Assembly (NCBI GenBank): GCA_023634235.1 | Contig: JAMKCF010000016.1 | Location: 744,001-808,000, forward strand | Direction of reading: 5' to 3' | DNA length: 64,000 nucleotides | From: Pisaster brevispinus | Taxonomy: Eukaryota > Echinodermata > Asteroidea > Forcipulatida > Asteriidae | Shown here: positions 34,451 to 46,518 of the stretch, in pieces | Layout of the letters: every line of letters starts with the position of its first letter | How positions within the stretch are numbered: position 1 is the first letter of the stretch | Made by a program: the position numbers and the translations under genes | Notes under the pieces: model-generated | Told to the model about the DNA's origin: nothing | Seen by the model: the letters and a program-made list of their open reading frames with translations, nothing else | Databases searched by the model: none

Positions 34451-34601
34451 ATTGACCCCCCGCACAACGCGCAGCGCAGTAATACGCACCTATCTTGTCC
34501 GCCATTTTGGAAGTCAATTTGTTCATCAAGAAGTTGACTCCCAAAATGATAGACGTGCATTTTGTGCAGGTGCGATCCGCGTTGTGGAATGGGTCAATAC
34601 A
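34451..34601. mobile_element. ~151-bp MITE flanked by TA
   Basis: The left arm TATTGACC...CACAACGCG and the right arm CGCGTTGTG...GGTCAATA are inverted over about 35 bp, followed inward by GGTGCG/CGCACC. A second inner pair is CCATTTTGGAAGTCAA against TTGACTCCCAAAATG. TA lies at both outer edges, which suggests a Tc1/mariner-type target. It lies 27 bp from the CRE-tipped MITE. Confidence 0.75.
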
Positions 34602-37600
34602 ATGGTTTTAACGCAAACGGTCTTAAAAAAAAGAAGCCTAGAGTGAGGACGACCCCGGCCTTCACTCCGCTTACTGGTAAATCCTAAATGAAAATAAACA
34701 CTACTACATATAAATATTGACTAATTTTAAACTACTCATTTAAACGAATCAATGAATAAATATATGCACATGAACTATGGGTATGTCTGTTTAAGTTTGT
34801 AATGGAGTTAGATTGGAGTTATGGGGTTTGATGCACAAACAATAACCCCTATACTTTTAAGCCAGCCAACGGGCTTTGGTTTGCCAATAACAAACACCCC
34901 CACACCACCCCCCCCCCAACGGGAGATCAGTGCCTTTCCACGGTGTATAAATCAATGGTTGCACGTGGCAGTTTACAGTCACAGTTGCACACTCATCGCA
35001 AAGTGTTTTTATTACAATACTTGATACGAGTCACAAATCATAAGGGATGATATTTCAACCGGAGACAGTTAATGATTGATGAATGGTGTTTGTTTCAGAT
35101 GTAGCGATGAAGATCAAGAGAACTCGAAGAAATGTTGGTTCTTTTTTGTACATATTTAATGTCAGGTACAATGTGGAAAAAATCGTCAGTTTTACTGCTT
35201 TTGTTATTGGAATTTAATAATTCCTTCGGATCAATTAGAAGAAAACAGTAAAAACTAAGAATGCATTATTTTGGATGAAACTAATCAGCTTTTATTTTAA
35301 ATTTAATAACTAAAATTGTGTAATGTATGTATTTCGCTGTTTTAATGAAGATCAACAAGACAGAAGGTAAACAGTTTATAAAAATGGCAAATAAATTTTA
35401 AATAAAAACATTAAACCCGATTTTAGCTAGGGAAATTGTAGCAGGAACGTATTAAAAAGTACTATTTGAAATTCAGTCAACAGCTATAACATAGTACAAG
35501 CATTAAAGGGTATTTGGTTTACAAATACGCTATTTATTATACAAAACTAGACGGTTCGATTGAATGTACTCTTGCCACAATCCAAGAAGTACATCCCCTA
35601 TTTAATGTACAGGAGGAAGCAGGTGATACTATACCATTCAAGATACGTACTATGTCAAGTGTACGTCTAGCCAATTCACTCGATGCTTCTTTCCGCTTGA
35701 TCTGCTCGCAGAAAAACATCAATGAAACCAAGTGAAAATGACATTCTGATGATAAATAAACACGACGTGGAGAACCTCTCCAGTCTTGAGTCTCCATACT
35801 TGTATATTTTTTTGATAATATAAGACGTAAAATACACACGCTGAATAATTCAGCAAATTTCACTTATTCAGAGTAGAAATATAATGCAATTTGGTACAAA
35901 TTAATCAAATCAAAGATTGTTATGTGTTGGGTTGTTATTTCCGCGTTAGCTGCCTGGTCCGTGGATTAACAGAATGGGGTCAGATTTAACCCAATCTATT
36001 ATCAATTCAGTCAACACAAGGACTACACGGAGGATTCACTTGGTAGGACATAAATACACAAACGCCATCCAAATCCCAGTCTACAAGAGTTTGAACACAC
36101 ACATCGTAGAAAAGAACAACTAGCAATGGAAAACATGTGCCCAAACAACAGTAACCCTGCAAACCACTGCAGTTTTCAACAGCGGAAAACAACACCAGTT
36201 GGATTTGAGTCACGTGAAAAACTGATGTAGTACATAACAAAAGCAGCAGTCGAATGTACGACCCGGAAGCGAAATTACAATTCAACTAAATTCCATAAAG
36301 AAACTGTACAGCAAATACGTTTGAAGGGGATTACTACGGAAGCCTAAAGAGAACATCTGCGATTCCATGAAGTCGTTTCTGTGTTTCCGAGCTAAATATC
36401 TGGTTTCACCGTTGAAACCATACTTCATGGCAAATCAATTTTTTCTGGGTATCAAAAAGACATCTTCTGTTTACGTTTTACGTCTTCCTACGATAACGGA
36501 ACTCGTAAACAACGCAACGCAAAATAATGAGCAATAAACTTACGTAGACCGTAGTAGACTTCACCAGTAAAGCCTTACAAACAACGATTTATAAACAGCG
36601 GAAAAGAAGTCAAAAAAACTTTACTCTTGCAATGAAGTTTTTACTTGAGACATAGTGTTGGATGAATCGATGCACCAGAAAGCTACAAACACGTTTGATG
36701 AACTGACGACTAGTCTGAATGTTCACCACAAGGTTCTGAAAATGAGTGAACTACAAAAAACATAAAAACCAAACCTTAAGTCAGTTGGAAAAAACCAAAA
36801 GTGAAGATCTACCGGTTTCTTTTGACGGCAGATCATTCAAGCCGACTTGATATTGATCGCACGCGGTGCTTAGATGCTTGAGATTTACGTATAAACTTGG
36901 AATTAGGCTACGAGAACTAACTGCAAATAGTGGGAATATAGTCCTGGAGCGGAATGACATCAATTATTTCATGGTAGGTGTACACTTTGGCATCGGTTCC
37001 ATCCATGCGGGACTTTGAAGTCTTGAACCAACAAACCAGAAGTGTTGTTAAAGTGATATTTTCATTCATAGTTGCTGCTTTCAAATCAGAACGTGGAGTT
37101 GAAACCGACACTGTTTTGATGGGTTTAATAGAGACAATAAGCCATAGTTGCTTCCCTTCACACAGGTGTATAAACGACACTTATAACTACTTGGCAATTT
37201 ATGTCCCACGGCGGTTGGGAATTATTCATGTACGTCTCATGGAAAGGTAATGAGCAAATATGTGTGACAACGTGCTCAAATGACGGGAGTTTCAACTATG
37301 TATTGAATTACCGTACAGAGTGTTCAAGTCTCGCGTGTATTTGAACTTCTATGCGTGATTTTACTTCCTTCATACGTCAAAGCAATGCACGTGGAATCCA
37401 AGGTTCCAAAAATGTTTGAATTCTAGCAAGTTGCACGGATTATTAAGTAGGCCATCCTAAGCAAATCAATTATAAGTATTGACTTTATCAACCTCGAGTC
37501 CAAGACATGTTTTTGTAGGATGCCATAGGCGGTACATAGTGCAATTACCTCTGGGTACGTCATCACGACGCCAAACTCGAGCGATCATCCATTCAACACT

Positions 37601-37737
37601 GGTGAATCATTTATGCTAAAGTGAATTGTGCACACTCGAACGTGCTGTAAGTCCATCCAATAAGCATACTGACGAAATCAAGGCTGAGATCAAATGCAAC
37701 TTCATTTTTTTTGAAAATCTTTACACCGATACTAAAT
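34602..37737. other. Long non-coding stretch
   Basis: No supported gene. At 35514-35863 ORFs overlap on both strands (73 and 108 codons). The minus ORF 36007-36285 begins with a hydrophobic, signal-like stretch and many Cys. The minus ORF 36917-37180 ends with a protein-like tail (KVYTYHEIIDVIPLQDYIPT). None has recognisable homology or clear splice sites. Confidence 0.4.
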
Positions 37738-37855
37738 AAGAATACAAAAGATGATAAGTGGCCTGACGCCCCCCAGCATAGTCTAATTTCTAGCCTTCGA
37801 GAAAGACTATGCTAGGGTCGAAACGTCAGGCCACCAACTACTTTTTTGCATTTAT
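37738..37855 (+). mobile_element. Hairpin with AGACTATGCT...TCGAAACGTC, Penelope-like terminal fragment
   Basis: Outer arms GTGGCCTGACG and CGTCAGGCCAC (37758-37768, 37824-37834) extend outward with weaker pairing to about 37738 and 37855. Inner arms AGCATAGTCT and AGACTATGCT pair within them. The right side reads GGGTCGAAACGTCAGGCC. GAAAC followed by GUC is the arrangement found in the core of hammerhead ribozymes carried by Penelope-like elements. The CUGANGA half is not evident here. Confidence 0.55.
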
Positions 37856-38954
37856 ACCATAAGTCTTTTCGGTTGGTAAACAATTTGCACCAGCATTATA
37901 TTTTCTCATACAAATAAAAACATAAACATTACAGATATACACAAACCATAAACAAAAACGCAATAAAGCTCAGTTGGACAGCTATTGGCAAAATGGGGGA
38001 AATAAGTCAAGCCACTGATAAACTCGCAAAGTAAAACGAGGTAGACAGAGTTACACACATTTTAACGAGACTGACCAAACATCATGCCAGAGTCAATGTC
38101 AGTTAGTCTATGGAATTATAGCAAAACCACTCGTTTTTCATTGCTGTTTGGAAAAAATTTCAACAAACTATGCATTTATATATGAGTAGTTTAGTAAGTT
38201 ATCAACGCAAGAGGAAGTGACACAGTTGTATTTTGTATGTGACATAAATTGAACTTCAAATTTAAAAACAGTTTTAATGAGACGACAAAAACAACTGCGG
38301 TTTGAAAAGAATTGATCGGTGGTACTTGATAAACTTGGTAATATTACAAATGGTCCTGCGAAATTTTACCTCTGAGTTACTGCAGTGTGCAACACAATTG
38401 TTCCATAACATTACGGTTTTTTTCAACTTAAATAAAGCACAAAATGAACGCTCACAAAATGACCACCTAAACTGGTGAAAATTTTCCAGGCTGGCTGTGC
38501 TGCTTGCAAACTAGAAAACATGTATTACTGTACGTCACTTTTAAAGGCGTCAGGGAGTGGAGGGTTGATAAATCGTTTGCAATCGTTAGATAATGCCCAG
38601 GTTATCAAGCGAGGATTAGACTGACCTATAGCATACCAATGAAGTTTACACAGTATTATTGCGGAAGTTGCAACTCGTCAGTGGTAAGACATTGTTTATA
38701 TTATTTGAACCTTTAAAACGAGGGATACGAGCAAACAGAAATGAACAAATCACAGTTGCTATCAAGCAAAACAAAGTCAAGTATTTACAAATAATATGTA
38801 ATTAAGGAGGATTTGAAATTTTGTAGGATACAATCTAGTAAGGTTTGCAGTATGAGTAGGATTTGAAACTTTGCAAGGTGGATATGCAACCTAAGGTTTG
38901 CAATAACACCATGCATCTGCAATTTCTTGTTGGTGTTTGGTTTCGTTTTGGTGT
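37856..38954. other. Non-coding spacer
   Basis: No gene seen. AGGATTTGAAA(T/C)TTTG is repeated at about 38807 and 38860. Confidence 0.4.
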
Positions 38955-39034
38955 TTGTGAAAAGAACCGGTGTTTGTACAGCTCGACGTTTCGATCAGTA
39001 TGCTCTGAACTTCAGGAGAAAGCTGAAATGCCGA
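38955..39034 (-). mobile_element. Hammerhead-like Penelope terminal fragment, reverse copy
   Basis: On the minus strand it reads TCTCCTGAAGTTCAGAGCAT, then ACTGATCGAAACGTCGAGC, then ACCGGTTCTTTTCAC. It is a partial copy of 51890-52000, sharing CAGAGCATACTG, TCGAAACGTCGAG and CCGG.TCTTTTCA in order. It overlaps an unrelated 97-codon + ORF. Confidence 0.6.
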
Positions 39035-40073
39035 TTTGCATTCTGAGTAAAGTTATTACGATGGGTAAACAAATACAGGCTCATATTTATATAAGGACAA
39101 TGCCATATTTCACTTTGGAAATGGGCACTTCTAAAGATATGGGGAGATTTGGATGAGGCAAATGGAAAAGGTTACGTGAAAAAAAGTATTTTTTTGCCTA
39201 TTGCCCCATCAGAATGTTTATTTTTTTAACATAGCAAAATCAATACAACAGCAATAAAACGAGTCTTGCGCAGTGAAGAAAAGACATTGTCCAGAGGGTC
39301 AGAATAACAGAGAACAACATGTTTTTGAGCTTGTCCATTCTTCAGTCAACACTGGTCTATGCAAATACAGGCAGTCTTACGAGTTTTGCTATTTTGACTT
39401 TTACAAATGTGGCACCTTGTCGTGTTTGTCCATCTTACGAAGTTAGGAACAGAAAAGGTCACGTCTAAGAATAAAGCTACAAGCCGTCTGCTTGTACAAA
39501 CTAAAACGCTACCCCTGGATCTACCCGAATAAATACGTGCCGTCTAGGTTTGGTCGCGAAGGGGTTAATGTGGTGCCGTGTAAACACATTGTGATTCTAC
39601 AATGACTTGCTTGTTTAGTTCAAGTAATCCAACATTGTTATTTGAACAATGTTTTGCTTCGAGGTGTTCCCCTGACCTCGTTTCTGTGACACTTTCAAGC
39701 GAATGTTAACCCTCAGTACATGTGTTTACAAACTAGCAAAGCACCGGCATCTGCCGCAAGCAGCGTCCATGATGCTGCTCTAACGCTAATTCTCTAGCCT
39801 CTTTGGTTTTTCATTAACAAAATGAAAGTATGTACCTCCAAGCCTCGTTTTGGATTCAACAAGGGATTGCAAATATATTGTTAAATAATGATATACTTAA
39901 GTTTTCCACTGCCTCTGAGCCTCGTTTTCGTCTAGTTGCACACATACACTGGGCTTTTATATAGCACCATTTCATTTAGACCATGGCGCACTAGCAAACA
40001 GACAATAGCATTGCAAAGAATAAAATCAAAAATATGAACAAAAAGAATTTGCAGAATTCAACTATGGAAACAG
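39035..40073. other. Non-coding spacer
   Basis: No gene seen. A short CAAGCCTCGTTTTGG motif near 39838 resembles part of the inverted-repeat element at 56033. Confidence 0.35.
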
Positions 40074-40213
40074 GGGTCGATGTCACAAAGATAGTCCTAA
40101 CTTAGGACTAGTCCTAGGAGTTATTAACAACTTAAGGCTAGTCCTAAGTTAGGATGATTAACTCGTCCTAACTCGCGATAAGACTAGTCTTAACTCTTTG
40201 TGAAATCCACCCC
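40074..40213. mobile_element. 140-bp MITE with GGTCGATGTCACAAAG ends
   Basis: The left end GGGTCGATGTCACAAAGA and the right end CTTTGTGAAATCCACCCC are inverted repeats. The interior is a series of CCTAACTTAGGACTAGTCCT palindromic motifs. Relatives with the same ends but different cores lie at 46013-46153 and 59193-59335. It has no coding capacity. Confidence 0.8.
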
Positions 40214-41135
40214 AGATTATTTAAAAGTGCCCTCTTGAAAGTAGGCAGCGCTGCTAAAGAAAAGGAATTGTAGGCAACAGATTGAAGAGATTTGCAGCTA
40301 GTCACGGAAAATAACAATTTTTATGGGAAAGAGCAAAACTTTGACATTTAAAAAACAAAAACCCAAATTTGCCTTCCTGAAATGCTTTTCTCAAAAGCTA
40401 GACTATCACTTCATTTTCTATTTATACGCATGATCGTATCAAACTTTAGGGAGCGCAATAGTAAATTTAAAAACAAAATGGCGGTAATCTGGATCTAAGT
40501 GGTACGTTTAACTTCAAGCCTCGCTTTGACTCCTATGAGATACACTGCAGTATCCATACACGAAACGTACACCGCATTATTTGTAAGATTGGATGTACGG
40601 TGTATAATATTACCAGATAGGAACCTTAGGCAATAAATATTGTACAATATGTGTTTGTTTAGTCTACAGTTATCAACCGTTGCTAACTGTTTTACATCAT
40701 ACACACATCGCGCTAATTTATTAGGGTTCAAATATTTGATTACGTCACGAATCTATAGGCATATGAGGAATGGTTCCACACAAAAGAAGAAGTAAATGTT
40801 TACGCAACGACAAACCAATGAAACCGCTTATTAAAAAGAAATACACCTGTTTGATTAATTGGCACAGTCAGGCATTCAAACAAACGATTGCAATTTATAG
40901 CTCAAGGCGCGAAGGTTTTTGTTCGGCAATGAGTGAAAATTAACTACTGACTTTGTAGCAATCGTGACTTTCAAAGCAATACAGCTTTAGTTTGTTTTAA
41001 TTTATGTCAGTCAAGTGCTGCAGTGAAGTGCTACAGACAAGAAGGAGATGCAGCAAAACCGTGCCGGGTTCCATCAGCATCTATCTCAGTTAGCACAGTG
41101 TTGTGTGATTTTATGAAGTGACTATCCCATAAACA
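40214..41135. other. Non-coding spacer
   Basis: No gene seen. An AAACAAAATGGCGG motif near 40472 and CAAGCCTCGC near 40516 echo the 56033 element family. Confidence 0.35.
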
Positions 41136-41193
41136 ATGGAACGTTCGTCGTGTGCCCGGAAGGACAACCCGGAAAGTTTACCAGATAAAGGGC
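41136..41193 (+). CDS. Candidate first coding exon, unrecognised
   Basis: The ATG is in good context (AAACAATGG) and is followed by 19 codons, beginning MERSSCARKDNPESLPDKG, and then a GTAAGC donor at 41194 (phase 1). The upstream 100 bases lack a competing in-frame ATG with good context. Alone it is weak. It is listed because two further splice-bounded open segments lie downstream on the same strand (58111 and 62840), with the intact LINE between. The link is inference. Confidence 0.25.
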
Positions 41194-43000
41194 GTAAGCA
41201 ATAATGTGCCAAATTGTGTTGCAAGAAAACTGAGTGTGCAAGTATGATCGGTTTTCTGCCATACATTAGTCATCGTAGGAAGGTTACATTGTGCATAGGA
41301 ATGGGAAAACATCTCTTTGGGGTAATTCTAGCAACACAAATGTAACAGTAATGCATTTTTTTCAGGAGCCGTTTGATTGATCACGGCCTTTTGTTACTGG
41401 GAAAAGTGCTTTGTGTGTCTGAATAGTTAATGACGCAAGTAGAGGTCTTTATGCTTTTCTTTCGGGGACACACGTCACGGTTATAATACCGTCAGAATAA
41501 AGTGACCGAAATAGTGTGAATCACGTCCGACACATACCTAATAATCTCGTTCTCTCAAAAATTCCGCAACCTAATTCCGTGAAAATCGTGTTAATTTCTC
41601 TTCTTTTATCACATTATTAGCACACTAGAACCACACTATTGTTTCGTTCCTTTATCACGTTATACACAGTCACAAAATAACCACGTTAGTGGCTTGTTCT
41701 TGAACTACATTCTAAAAACCAAATATTACCATTATGCCAAACTATTACCAATACTTTCAGACATCATTAAAAATAGATACAGGTGCATTTATCAAGTTTA
41801 ACAGGCTTGTGTACATTTATTTTTGTACGGTTGAATGGGGCAGTGAGTTAGTACAAAAATATAGTTCGAATACCTCCGCTGCACGGAAGGATCTGGCGGT
41901 TATATACATCGGTATATGAGGCAAGGTGCAGGTGCCATCTGCGAACCGACAGACAGCAACTCTCCTCTATTTCTCCTATATGTTGTTCTTTTTTACAAAA
42001 TTATGCAAAAAACGTATGCACATCACTGCGGGGTTTTCCAGAGCAATTTCTCCACATACAGAGTTTTGACCTCTGGTTTTTCATCCCGCAGCAGTAAGTA
42101 GGGGCTGCACAATGGATTATTATTATCGATGTAATTATGGTGTATAAACTACAGGATTATATCGTAAAAGCGTAATCGTTGATATGAAGCCAAACGTTAA
42201 TAAATACGGGGTACGTCTGTCGGTAGGCCCTCGCAACAAGTAGTTGTGTATTTAAGAACAATATTTTCTTGAAGTAGCTTCGCTACCATGAATGACAAAA
42301 AACAAACTTCTTGTTTTCAACGTCTGCTACACTGTTGTTTCAATTCACTCAAGAATTGTGAGTAATTTGAGCAGAGCAATTTCGAATACACAAAAACAGG
42401 CCGTAGACACATTTTCATTGTATAGCATGAAGTTTAGAAAACTCATCCTTGTTTTCGTCTAAATAACACTTTTGGCATTTAAAAACAACACGAATTTGCC
42501 TTCCAGATACGCTTTTTTAAAATGCAAGACTGTGAAATCATTTCCTATTTCCAAGAATTATTTTCATAAAGTACTAAGTTTATAAAAATATGCCTTCCAG
42601 ATTAAAAATATTAGTGCTTTCATCTGAGATGCTGACAAATATAAGTATTCTTTTAATTTTGTAGCTAACACATGACCGCTAGCTACTTCATGGTTTTTAC
42701 AAATGATCACAAATAATTCATCGTCTGATTTCCCATTCGACCGCAAAGTACTGTTTTCCAATCACGGAGGTCTGATGCCATTGGACCTGTTTAATTGAAT
42801 GACTCTATTATAATAGCATTATTAAGAAGTGATGACAGCTCAAGTACGTGAGTAGAGTGAGAGTGCTCAAGTGCCTCTTAAGAATTTTTACTCTTGGCTA
42901 TTAAAGCAACGCAATTATTAAAGGAGACATCTTGGAAAGTACTCTGTACACTAGAACCTTGATTTCTGACTCGCTTGCATGCTTGCTTTCCTGACTGCAA
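41194..43000. other. Non-coding stretch
   Basis: No supported gene. Two 61-codon + ORFs at 41734 and 41916 have no motif or splice support. AT-rich sequence with no recognised repeat family. Confidence 0.4.
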
Positions 43001-43460
43001 GCTGTTTTCCTTTTTTACCTACTGGTTTGCCCACTTGCTCGCTTGCATGCTCGTCTGACTACAAAGTTGTCTGCATCTCTGCATGCTAGTTTACCAACTT
43101 GCTCGCTCACTTGCTTGCATGACTGCCAGCTCTTTGCCCGCCGGTTTGCCCAGTTGCATGGTTGCTTGTTTGCTGTGGTTTTTTGTTGCTTTCCTGACTG
43201 CGACCTTGTCTGAGTCTTTGCCCTGATCTGCTGGTTTGTCAACTTGCTTGTTTGCTTACTGTCTGCGTACTTTCTTTTTGACAACTGTCTGTTCAACTGC
43301 TTGCTTTTTAGCTAGGTTGCCTGTCAACTTGCTTGATTGCTTTCCCCTCTACTTTCGGTTGCTTGTACATTTGCTTCCTTGTCAAACTGCTTGGCTGCTT
43401 CCCGCATGCCTCCTTGCACGCCTGGCAAGTTTCTCGTTTGGCTGCTTGTTTGCTTTACCC
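43001..43460. repeat. Degenerate CTTGCTTGC-type simple repeat
   Basis: An irregular array of TTGCTTGC, GCTCGCTTGC and GCATGC units separated by CTGACTGC or GTTTGCC. It keeps both strands open for 80-93 codons (the minus strand reads KQ/ASK-rich peptides), which is a composition effect and not a gene. Confidence 0.7.
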
Positions 43461-43922
43461 CGATCAATTGTTTGAACTATAACATGCTATTGCAAAAATG
43501 TTGACAAATTAAAACTGTTTTGTAATAACAACTTTGTCGAGCCACTTTAAGTTCAAGTCATAATGCTTTAACTCTTGAGTGTTCTCTCGTATTTCAAAGC
43601 ATCTTGCCATCACAGGATACGCTGAGTGGAATTCGACTTGAAGGCCGATTCTCCGGAAATTGCTGTTTTTGAAGTCAGATGTGATTATTTTTTTAAAGAC
43701 TTTACAGTCTTCAGTTTCACAGAGATGACATATGTAGCTGTTGAACTTTCAGATAAGTAAATCATTATGTAATAGAAAGCTTTGTAAACGCTGGGGAGCT
43801 GAGAAGACTAAACGGGTATCAGATCTGTTGCGTTAAAATGCTCAGATGTATGCTGCCACCAAGCGTTGATGGACTGATAACGCAAGAGCAACAGGACTCG
43901 AACTTGTTTAAAATGATTGCTT

Positions 43923-44218
43923 ACATGATTAGTGCAACAAGACTTTAACAAGGACCTGACTTAATGAGCAGGTAAGAAATACTACCACTTAACATCAACT
44001 AATATATCACGCAGAATATTCACTGGTATCCTTTTTTTGCAGGATTGTTAGAAGCCAAGACTGCACACCCACGAACATGATTAGTGCAGCAAGACTTTAA
44101 CAAGGACCTGACTTAATGGAGCAGGAAACCAGTTAACATCAACTAATATGTCACACAGAATATTCACTGGTATCCTTTTTTTTGCAGGATTGTTAGAAGC
44201 CGAGACTGCACACCCACG
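43923..44218 (+). repeat. Recent ~152-bp tandem duplication
   Basis: ACATGATTAGTGCAACAAGA at 43923 recurs at 44075, and both copies run through CAAGGACCTGACTTAATG, AACATCAACTAATAT, CAGAATATTCACTGGTATCC, a T tract with GCAG and GCACACCCACG. The copies differ by a few substitutions and one short deletion. Each contains a TTTTTTGCAG|GATTG acceptor-like site. Confidence 0.85.
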
Positions 44219-44534
44219 CAGGGGGTTAAAATATTCCAGACTTTTACCAACTCGTTTCTCTTTAAGGATTGGGCAAGGCTTGATGCATGTGCAAACGATT
44301 TTAGTCAATGATATCCTCTTAAAACATAAAGTCCGCTACTTCAGCTACAATCATGACTTCTTTCCTCTTCCCTCTTTTGTTGGTTTCAAAATCCGATTTC
44401 TAACGCGTTCCTTTCCGCGCTGGATACTCATTAATATTCATGATATGCTAATTACTCTCGGTAAGATATTTTGTGATTATTAACTGACTCATCTACGTCC
44501 AATACACTTCGAACACCGCTTAAGAGTGGAGACT
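44219..44534. other. Spacer
   Basis: A 111-codon + ORF (44148-44483) begins in the duplication and runs through here with no recognised motif. I do not accept it as a gene. Confidence 0.35.
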
Positions 44535-44680
44535 ATTTGAATAGAGCTGCTTAGAGCAGAAAAACTGCTTAGCTGATTTCTGCTAATAACTGGTAACAAT
44601 CAGTATGAATCACAAGGTATTTGTGGTAACACTGGTCTGGTAAGCAACATTGTTTTACGCTTAGCTTATATTTTTACAAT
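44535..44680. mobile_element. Decayed relative of the TGGGCCCAATTTCATAGAGCTG MITE
   Basis: AATAGAGCTGCTTAGAGCAG, CTGCTTAGCTGATTTCTGCT, GGTAACAATCAG and a later TTACGCTTAGC match the layout of 62545-62741. The GGGCCC ends are lost. Confidence 0.5.
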
Positions 44681-44711
44681 ACTGAACAATGAGCCAAAAC
44701 TATCCACTATA

Positions 44712-44897
44712 CAACAGCGTTGTCTGAGACCAGCAGGGCACTCACATACAGAAATATACACCAAAACACAAAAACATGGATGGAGAAATAGGGGAAGACA
44801 AAACCTCACAGATGTAGTCGCCAGGGACATCGGGGTGCTTCCAACTGATCTTCCTAACTTAATGAGGGATAGACATGAAAGGCGAATCTCAACATGA
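44712..44897 (+). pseudogene. C-terminal fragment of a non-LTR retrotransposon protein
   Basis: 61 codons and TGA, reading QQRCLRPAGHSHTEIY, then HGWRNRGRQNLTDVVARDIG and LPNLMRDRHERR. The pattern AGH....E, HG.R.RGR..LT.V..RD.G and M.DR matches the tail that follows the reverse transcriptase in a common LINE group (usually ...GRP..TY.D.L..DTG...DR..WR). The reverse transcriptase part is absent, so it is a 5'-truncated remnant. Confidence 0.65.
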
Positions 44898-45599
44898 TTC
44901 CGACCTCAGTTGACTTAGTTTTGTATTAAGGCAGCTCATGTTAAATTGGGTTCTGAACGTCTCGGTTGAACTTTGACCCTCTCAGATTCTCTCGTCAACC
45001 CAAAACGGAAAGCGGAGTAATAACTCCTCTTTCGCTGCTTGATCTTGTTCCACGGTGGTTTACTTTAAAGGTACGTGAAATTCAGATTCAGGTAATCGTC
45101 AGTTGAACCAGAGCAGTATAACTAAAATGTCATCTACTGGATGAGTCAGGGAGAAAGGACATCCTTGGGCTGGGATATCTTTGGGCCAGTACTTTCTTCG
45201 GCTAGAACATTCAGGAGGTATACGTTTCTACAGACGACACAATTGCATATTGTTTACATTATGAATATTTATGATGACATAGTTCATTATAATTAATATA
45301 AATTTCCCGACTTTATTCATTTTTGTGTATGATTAGGAGACATGAAGAACCCCAGATAAACTACAATCCCTTTAAATTTACATTTGCATATGAAACTGAC
45401 GCCAGCGTCGGTTTTTGAACTTGTCTGGAGCCACTGAGGGAAATCAAGATGGTATTTTATTTTATTATCGTAAACGGATTACTGATCTTAAAATAACCAT
45501 TACAGATCGGTTGAGAAGAGTAGCCTTATCAGTTCAAACCGTTTTCTTTCAATAGAGATGCTATTTATATCAGTCATGTCTGTTTTATGAACAATGAGT
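44898..45599. other. Spacer
   Basis: AT-rich, no gene and no recognised repeat. Confidence 0.35.
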
Positions 45600-45970
45600 T
45601 TTTATAGGAACATTCGGAACATGGCAATTTGCCAATCTAAACCAGTTAACTAACTACGCTATAACAGCGAATATGCTTAGACACTGGCCAATAATCCAGG
45701 CTCACTAGAAGTCAAAGTCAACCAGTTAACTATAACTATGCTGTATAAAACTAGCAAAAAACGGTTATTAAGATATTGACCAATGATCCAGGCTTACTAA
45801 GTCAAAATAAACCAGTTAACTATTACTATAAATGCTATATAACAGAAAAAACCCGGTTAGATATTGACAAATAATCCAGGCACTACTTACCAAAAAATAT
45901 AAACCAGAAACAATACACGCTATATAATGGCAAATACGATTTACAATATTCCAGGCCAAAACTAAGCCAA
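45600..45970. repeat. Degenerate tandem array, 80-91-bp unit
   Basis: AACCAGTTAACTA recurs at 45639, 45720 and 45810, with a weaker AAACCAGAAACAA near 45901. Each is followed by a CTATATAACA-like block and ATTGACCAATAATCCAGGC. A further remnant (GACCAATATTCAGGGC) lies near 46208. Unit divergence is high. Confidence 0.7.
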
Positions 45971-46012
45971 AAGAAACACGTGACCAATATGAAAAAGAGA
46001 TCAGAATAAACC

Positions 46013-46153
46013 CGGGGCAATATCACAAAGCGATTATATTATTTTTTTTGGTCTTAATTTGCTAAGCAAACTGTGACGTCAAAATATGAATCCCTAAGGC
46101 GATACTGGCAGCTCATCTTAAGATGAATCTTCTTACTTTGTGAAATCGAACCC
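46013..46153. mobile_element. MITE with GGGGCAATATCACAAAG / CTTTGTGAAATCGAACCC ends
   Basis: About 141 bp. It shares the terminal design of 40074-40213 and the CATCTTAAGATGAATCTT block of 59193-59335. The core contains a T tract and GTGACGTCA. Confidence 0.65.
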
Positions 46154-46518
46154 TTCGAGTGTTTTGTAAAATAACAAACTAAGCTATCACAGCAAAAACG
46201 TCGATACTGACCAATATTCAGGGCAAACGGCCAAGTAAAACCAACTTGGCGACCAAGTAAACCAACTTGGCAACCACAGCATAAACGAGTACATGTACTG
46301 ATTAATCAAGCTCGCAAGTGCTACATCCAGAGGTTTACCTGCAGTCAATGCACAGAAATTCAACGAGTAAGCCATTTGAACGGTATAACTGGTTTACCTA
46401 ACTTTTAGTTAGCTAAACTTTATGGACAATAACCAAGTTTGAAGGTTTGTTTAGTCCCTGAGAGTTAAATACAACGCAGTAAAACATGAGTTAGCCAAAC
46501 GGAGACTCTCTTAAAACT

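Noticed and set aside
36007..36285. Minus 92-codon ORF with signal-peptide-like start and many Cys
   Set aside because: No regular Cys spacing, cleavage pattern or homolog I recognise. Stop-free length is unremarkable for the region.
43015..43475. ORFs on both strands (93 and 79 codons)
   Set aside because: Products of the degenerate CTTGCTTGC repeat. The peptides are low-complexity.
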